Shown piece by piece: positions 58,601 through 64,000 of a DNA stretch of 64,000 bases (within the stretch, counting starts at the first letter, position 1; each line of letters opens with the position of its first letter). A model generated the notes under the pieces. The model had not been told where the DNA came from. It was given only the letters and a program-made list of their open reading frames with translations, and did no database searches. This DNA is from Arachis hypogaea. Its lineage: Eukaryota; Streptophyta; Magnoliopsida; Fabales; Fabaceae. Made by a program: the position numbers and the translations under genes. Where the stretch lies: assembly GCF_003086295.3 (NCBI RefSeq), contig NC_092048.1:92918626-92982625 (forward strand), given 5' to 3'.

Positions 58601-59100
58601 TAAAATTTCTTATGTCATTGCCTATGCCTCTAAGACTTTAGATGGAGCATAATCCAATTATACCACCACCGAGAAGGAATTGTTAGCTATTGTCTTTGCC
58701 TTGGATAAATTTCGGGCTTATCTACTTAGCTCTAAGGTGGTGGTATACTCGGATCATGAGGCATTGAAATATTTGTTGTCCAAGAAGGAATCCAAACCTA
58801 GGTTGATCCAATGGGTGTTGCTATTGCAAGAATTTGACCTAGAAATCAAAGATAGGAGTGGTTCGCAAAACTTAGTGGCGGACCACTTAAGTCACCTTGA
58901 GCATACAAAGGGCGATTCCACTCCTATTAATGATACATTCCCTTTTGAGGGCTTGCTAGCAATATCCGAGGTGACCCCTTGGTATGCACCTATTGCCAAT
59001 TACTTGATTTCTCGCACCTTTCCTCCTAATTTTTCTCAACATCAAAAGGATAAGCTCAAAAGCGAATCCAAATATTATGTATGGGATAACCTATACTTAT
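58601..59100 (+). pseudogene. Element D RNase H
   Basis: YVIAYASKTLDGA, stop at 58650-58652 (where C has Gln), [43 protein letters not shown] (the DH pair intact), then [18 protein letters not shown]. Confidence 0.88.
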
Positions 59101-60284
59101 GGAGATGTGGTGCCGATCAAGTAATTCGAAGGTGTATACCACAATTCGAGCATCAAGCTATTTTAGAAGCTTGCCACTCTTCCGATAGTGGTGGCCATTT
59201 TGGTCCTCAAAGGACGGCTCGGAAGGTTTTGGATTGTGGCTTTTGGTGACCTACACTTTTCAAAGATGCATCTCTCTTTTGTAGTTCTTGTCCACAATGC
59301 CTTAGGTTTGGAAATATCTCTAAGAAGAATGAGATACCCCAACAAACAATGTTGTTTTGCAAAATTTTTTATGTTTGGGGTATTGACTTTATGGGGCCCT
59401 TTCCAAATTCTAATGGTTTCATGTACATTTTGCTAGCCGTTGACTATGTTTCCAAGTGGGTGGAGGCGATCCCCACCCGAACCGATGATGCTAATGTAGT
59501 TCTTTATTTTGTTCGGAATAACATTATTTGCCACTTTGGATCACTACGAGCAACCATGAGTGATCAAGGCTCGCATTTTTGCAACAAAAGAATGACAGGG
59601 TTAATGAAGACGTATGGCATCATCCATAAAGTGGCCACGGCATACCACCCACACACGAATGGCCAAGCCGAGGTCTCCAATTGGAAAATCAAGCACATAT
59701 TGGAAAAGGTTGTGAAGCCTCACAGGAAAGATTGGAGTTCTAAGCTCGGTGATGCGCTTTGGGCCTACCGGACGGCCTATAAGACGCCAATTGGTATGAG
59801 CCCGTTTCGGTTGGTCTATGGGAAGGCTTGCCACCTTTCGGTGGAGATAGAACATAAGGCGTACTGGGCCGTAAAAGAGTTAAACACAGGTTTTGGGGTT
59901 GGAGTCGAAAGGAAGTTACAATTGGTGGAGCTTGAGAACCTTCTCTTAGAAGCCTATGAGAATTCAAGGCTTTACAAGGAGAAGATGAAAGCGGTGCATG
60001 ATAGAAACATTAGAAGAAGAGAGTTTAGAGCAGAAGAGTTAGTTCTCCTCTTTAACTCTAGGCTGAGATTGATGCCCGGGAAGTTGAGATCAAGGTGGGA
60101 AGGCCCGTATAGAGTGGAGAAAGCAGAATCATATGGGGTCTACCACTTGCACCATCCTTCAAGCCCCAATATCTTCAAGGTTAATGGTCATCGTCTAAAA
60201 CTATACCATGGGGAAAAGATGAAAAGCAACAAAGAGGTTGAGGTGTTCCTTCTTGAGGACACACCCGAAGGCGAAGAGATTTGA
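59101..60284 (+). pseudogene. Element D integrase
   Basis: Zinc region [18 protein letters not shown] ... CSSCPQC. TGA at 59247-59249, where C has Trp (CGFWWPTLF). From 59349 a frame of 311 codons is open: [41 protein letters not shown] and a C-terminal tail ([18 protein letters not shown]), ending at TGA 60282-60284. The D-D-E residues are present. Confidence 0.9.
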
Positions 60285-62104
60285 GCTCATGACCGTCCAA
60301 CTTAAGGACGTTAAAAAAAAGTGCTAGGTGGGAGACACCCACCATGGTATGATCTACCTTTGTGTATAGTTTCTTGCATATAGATCTTTTGAATCATTGT
60401 GACTTTTATGATTACTTGATTTGTGATTTTGTTCATAGTAGGGTTGATTTTGCTTGATTTTTGTTAAATTACTCATGAGGAGTTCATTGATAATGTTTTG
60501 ATTGAATTGAGATGTGAAACATGCTTAAGCTTGAGTGTTACATGAGGTTTTTGATGTTCTTGACCCCATTAGCATGCATTACTACCAAATTGTGCTATAA
60601 TTTCCCCTCTTCATGTGAATAAAAAAAAGGGGGGCTATCGACGCACAAGCGGGCATCACGCGTACGCGTTGACGCGTTTTCGCAACTCCTAGTACTAAAA
60701 CCAGAGAGTTGTGCTCACTTTGTGTCCATTTTCTGCCAAAGGTACAATTGCAACCCACGCGTAAGCGTGGGTGATGCGTACGCATCGATTGTGAATTTTG
60801 GACACTCTGGTACAAAAAATAGAGAGTTATGCCCCCTTTATGCCTATTTTGTGCCAGGTGACTCACGCATACGCGTGGCCGACGCGTACGCATCGGTCGC
60901 CAACTTTCCAATCCACGCTTAAGTGTGACAGACGCGTACCGTCGATTGTGTTGCACGCCACTCCTGGTACAAAAGAACCAGAGAGTTGGGCCTATTTTAT
61001 GCCAACTTTGTGCCCAAGGCACCACTCTGCCCACGCGTGTGCGACACCTGACGCGTACGCGTCCCAAGTCTTTTCTGTAACCCACGCGTACGCGTGGGGG
61101 ACGCTTACGCGTCACCTTCCTTTTCACCCCTCCATGCATACGCGTGGAGCGCGTGCATGCATTGAACCCCTGACGTAACTAGAACATAGCGTGCCTGGTT
61201 TTGAGTTCCTTTTCACCTCATTCTTCCATTTCCTCTTCTTCCTTCTCCCACCATTCTACCACCCTACCTCCGGTCACTCCACTGGCGACCATCACTGCCG
61301 GCGCCCACCGCCTCTGGCGACCCCTTACCTTTTCTCTCTTCTCCTTCCGATTCTCCACCTACACCCTACATTGTTCACTCCTTTCTCTAAAGGTTCTACC
61401 CCCACTCATTTCATTCTTTTTGTCTCTTATGCTAATTTTTGTCTCTCTTATTAGTTTCATTTACCTTCTTTCTAATGCACTTCCTCTTAGTTGTATTTTT
61501 GTTACTTAATTCATGCTTATTTGCTTTCTTCCAATTCATATTTTCCATGGGTGTTGAAATTTGAGCTCTCTCTTGCTTTGATGAATCAATTTGACATCTC
61601 TTGATTCCTTTATGACTATGTGGTGTTGTGTTGTTGTTTGGTATTCCATTTGAGGCCTTACGTGGTTGAATTCTTCATACTTGCTCATTGTTTGAATATT
61701 GCACGCCAAGTGTTTGTTGAAATGCACCTACAACATTTTGGTTCAATTTTGCCTTTGTGCTTTCAATTTGGTACTTCTTCTTCAAACACTTGCATATCTC
61801 TAATTGCATTGAGCTTATTTTGCTTCATGTTCACCATTCTTATGCCTTACCCATGACTTGCTTCTTCATTATTATTGATGTGTGAGTTTATCCTTCTCAT
61901 GCCTTATTGCATGCTTTACTCACTCTTGCATCCCATGCTAAGTGTTATGCCCCCATGATGTTATCATTGTCTTGTTCACATGTTGCAGCTGTTATGTCCT
62001 CAAGACGCACTATTCTTTTTGGGCATCTCCTTTCACTTGCATGTTATTTTCCAAGTGTTGATTATTTTAGTTTTCATGTTTCCTCTTTCCTTTCCTTTTT
62101 CAGG
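60285..62104 (+). other. Spacer between integrase and third ORF of D
   Basis: No convincing gene over 1.8 kb. ACGCGT words cluster at about 60640-61160. Within this, three related units (beginning near 60689, 60810 and 60962, each ctRGTAC...agagagttRtgc...ttTgtgcc) form a loose tandem repeat. The remainder is pyrimidine-rich; its ORFs (61191-61509, 61620-61856) have no recognisable domain. The last bases are a strong pyrimidine tract and cag (62101-62103) before the third ORF. Confidence 0.7.
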
Positions 62105-63325
62105 ATGGCCACCCGAAAAGGCAAGGAGAAGGCGTCAACAAAATCAGCCACAAAAGGGCACCCAAAAATCAACCTCCAAGGCGCGCCCTACACTAGGAGC
62201 AAAGCCCCTTTCCAAGACAGTGAAGACAATAGTTCATATTGATGAACGAGAGAAGGGAAATCCGGAAAAGGACCCCACAAGGTTCCCCAACCGCTTCTGT
62301 GAGCTAATGTTCCCTACCATGGTTGAGAGGAACTATCATTCTGAGCATCTACTCGCTCCGCCGGACCACATTGCTCCATATGTGCTACCCCGCATTGAGC
62401 GGCGAGGATGGGGGTTTCTATTGCGAAGACCACAAGAGACCAACCTCTCGTGCATGGTGGAGTTTTACTCCAATTTCCACTCCCCGTCTTTTCCTTCGGT
62501 TTACGTGCACCAGAAGCAAGTCTCAGTTTCAGAGGAGGCTATTCATCGAGTGCTTAATGTTTCACCGGTGCCGGAGGAAATGAACGGTTACCAAGAGGTC
62601 CTACAGCAGCAGGATGAGTTTGGGTTTGATTGGGACTCGATCCTTCGAGTCATTGCCGACCCGAGAATCATTGGACCCAAGGGAGACTTAGGATGCGGCC
62701 TAAAAGCCTTGATGCATGCACGCTTACAGTGGAGGCCTGGGCATGGGCCCATCCGAGCACCCATAAGTCATCCATCACAGTGGACCTCGCCCTCCTTGTT
62801 TGGTGCGTACTCACGGAGAGGCCGGTCAACATTCCTCTCCTCATCCGACAAGCGATGGGTCGAGTCCATGCCAAGGGTAATCTACCATTTCCCGCCCTAG
62901 TATCCAATTTGGTTGCTGTTGCTGGTGTCCCTTGCGAGGCTAAGGACATGATGGCTACAATTCCGGCAAAGGGCAATATCGTCCCAAGCGGGAAATATCT
63001 TCAGCCTCCCATGGACACCACAAGCCTTGACATAGCTCCTCCTCCTACCATTCCCACCACTTCATCCGCACTACCAAAGTCAACCCATCAATTTCTTGTA
63101 GAGCTCCATGAGAAGATAGATCGATATGAACGGCGAAACAAATGCCGATTTGCTTACATGAAGAAGCTTTGGAGTTGTGTCAACCCACCTATGGAAGAGC
63201 CGGTCATTTCCACCTCCAATTCGGACAACAGTGAAGCAAGCACTCAAGGCACGGATGATGGAGACAACGACCCGAACCCCCCTTTGCATATCACCATTAG
63301 TACGGAGGACCGTGCAAACTCTTAA
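62105..63325 (+). pseudogene. Element D third ORF (putative plant transposon protein type)
   Basis: Start MATRKGKEKASTKSATKG at 62105, the same opening as in C (MGTKKGKEKATDK). Two frameshifts (between about 62165 and 62225, and between about 62640 and 62700) divide it into three frames. Regions: basic N terminus; TRFPNRFCELMFPTMVERNY; IERRGWGFLLRRPQETNL...VEFYSNFHSP; FDWDSILRVIADP; LTERPVNIPLLIRQAMGRV; NLPFPALVSNLVAV; Pro/Ser linker; YERRNKCRFAYMKKLW and an acidic tail. No signal peptide or membrane segment. Function unknown. Confidence 0.82.
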
Positions 63326-63352
63326 GTATGGGGAGGTCGGTTACCGACTTCC
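63322..63352 (+). other. Hairpin and internal primer-like motif at the end of the D third ORF
   Basis: TTAAGTATGGGGAG (63322-63335) overlaps a hairpin of 8-bp stem and 5-nt loop: GGAGGTCG (63332-63339), GTTAC, CGACTTCC (63345-63352). The ORF stop codon TAA (63323-63325) lies in the motif. Confidence 0.6.
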
Positions 63353-64000
63353 GTAGGTACCCTTTTGCATGGTTAGTTTTTGTATTTGAACACCTTTTAC
63401 ATGTTAGGACTACTTGGTTAGGGTGATAACTTCTTTACTAAGAAATCATTATTAGGACGCCCTACCAATTTGAAAATTTTCGGTATCAATCTTGCTTGAA
63501 GAATGTATTTTGGGACACAGTTTTTGAGTTAAGAACACAAGCACGTGAGACTTGAGCCTAATTGTGTGGTTACATCTTATAACCACTTATTTTCCTTCTT
63601 GTGTGCATTATTCTCTTTCTATGATTGTGATCCTTGATTTGTTCGATTCTCTATGTCCATTATTCCATGTAGACATGCATTTACATGATTGAGGCCATCA
63701 TTTCATTTAGCTCAGGTACCCAAATGGCCTACCCTTCATCAACCATTGTTAGCCAACTTTGAGCCTATGACAAACCCCTTTGTTCTAATATATATTAGCA
63801 CATTACAAGCCTTTAAGTGAAAAATAATAATTGTCCTTATTTGGATCTTTGATTAGCTTAGGCTAGTGTGTGTGTCATTCAAGTGTGGAAAAACTTGGAA
63901 CATTGGTTGAGGTAAACGGGTGTTTAGAATTTTCATTGAAGATCTTGGAAATTAGGTACATATTCATGCATTAAATACAAAGCCATGTGCATTGATGCCC
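63326..64000 (+). other. 3' noncoding region of element D, continues past the window
   Basis: No gene. Shares order and short patches (ttgaggccatcat, gattagcttagg) with the 3' noncoding region of C at about 31990-32350. The 3' LTR is not reached. Confidence 0.65.

Larger units (their letters stand above)
28429..64000 (+). mobile_element. Element D: Ty3/gypsy retrotransposon hosting element C, runs past the right edge
   Basis: 5' LTR in two pieces (28429-29861 and 54352-54494), tRNA-Asp primer site 54498-54515, gag, protease, RT, RNase H, integrase, a spacer and a third ORF ending at 63325. The 3' LTR is outside the window. Element C inserted in the last 150 nt of the 5' LTR; the two pieces join smoothly when C and one copy of its duplication are removed. 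The candidate target duplication left of D is attag (28424-28428). Coding regions are all broken. D is the oldest of the D-C-B nest. Confidence 0.92.

Noticed and set aside
60640..61160. CRISPR array
   Set aside because: Plant context, irregular spacing, degenerate repeats, no spacer structure and no cas genes.
60582..61178. Long ORFs on both strands with Arg/Val- and Ala/Tyr/Ser-rich products (also in other ACGCGT blocks: 807-1157, 21676-21950, 27107-27514, 28665-28981, 30792-31130, 53916-54139)
   Set aside because: They are translations of the ACGCGT word blocks, open on several frames at once and conserved only as DNA.
61191..62000. Hydrophobic ORFs in the D spacer (61191-61509, 61620-61856) as membrane proteins
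   Set aside because: Pyrimidine-rich DNA gives Phe/Leu/Ser-rich frames; there is no start context, no homologue in C and no recognisable domain.

Overview
The window is intergenic plant DNA made almost entirely of transposable elements. I found no host gene, rRNA or tRNA gene. The organism is probably a legume of the peanut genus (Arachis). That is an inference from recurring short words (GACGCGTACGCGT and CTGGCGTTTAACGCCAG types) that I associate with Arachis repeats. That this is a plant is much firmer: Ty3/gypsy elements with tRNA-Asp primer sites, plant hAT transposases and an RTE-type LINE tail. The setting is probably pericentromeric heterochromatin.

Layout, left to right. (1) 1-2046: the 3' end of a plus-strand retrotransposon (element G), including its 3' LTR. 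(2) 2047-21689: a minus-strand Ty3/gypsy family in the order LTR-body-LTR-body, with one LTR (6014-8172) shared by a truncated copy (F, on the left) and a complete copy (E, on the right). G and a hAT element (hAT1, 2232-5826) lie in the gag leader of F. A second, nearly intact hAT element (hAT2, 11753-15867) lies in the reverse transcriptase of E. (3) 21690-23127: part of an LTR (H), cut by E. (4) 23128-26107: the 3' noncoding part and LTR of element J. (5) 26108-28122: the 3' end of a LINE, split by a solo LTR (K, 26261-27713). (6) 28123-28428: AT-rich DNA with an inverted repeat. (7) 28429-64000: a three-level nest. Element D (plus strand) runs past the right edge. Its 5' LTR is interrupted by element C (minus strand, 29862-54346). 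C is interrupted inside its third ORF by element B (plus strand, 33277-45455). The target-site duplications of C and B can be read exactly.

E, C, B and D each have gag, aspartic protease, reverse transcriptase, RNase H and integrase in Ty3/gypsy order. E keeps four primer-site bases more than C, but all of these coding regions carry stops or frameshifts. B, C and D also have a third ORF downstream of integrase. Its protein has a lysine/arginine-rich N terminus and a shared RGW...EFYSN region, and is not envelope-like. A splice-acceptor-like sequence precedes it.

The most interesting signals are noncoding. Families with different sequences share an architecture. A small hairpin with covarying stems and a purine loop lies just upstream of the 3' LTR junction. 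The junction primer motif is repeated one to several times elsewhere in the same element. A block of short self-complementary words, different in each family group, begins about 300-370 nt into every complete LTR, and recurs between pol and the third ORF. None of this was tested by database search; all comparisons were made by eye.
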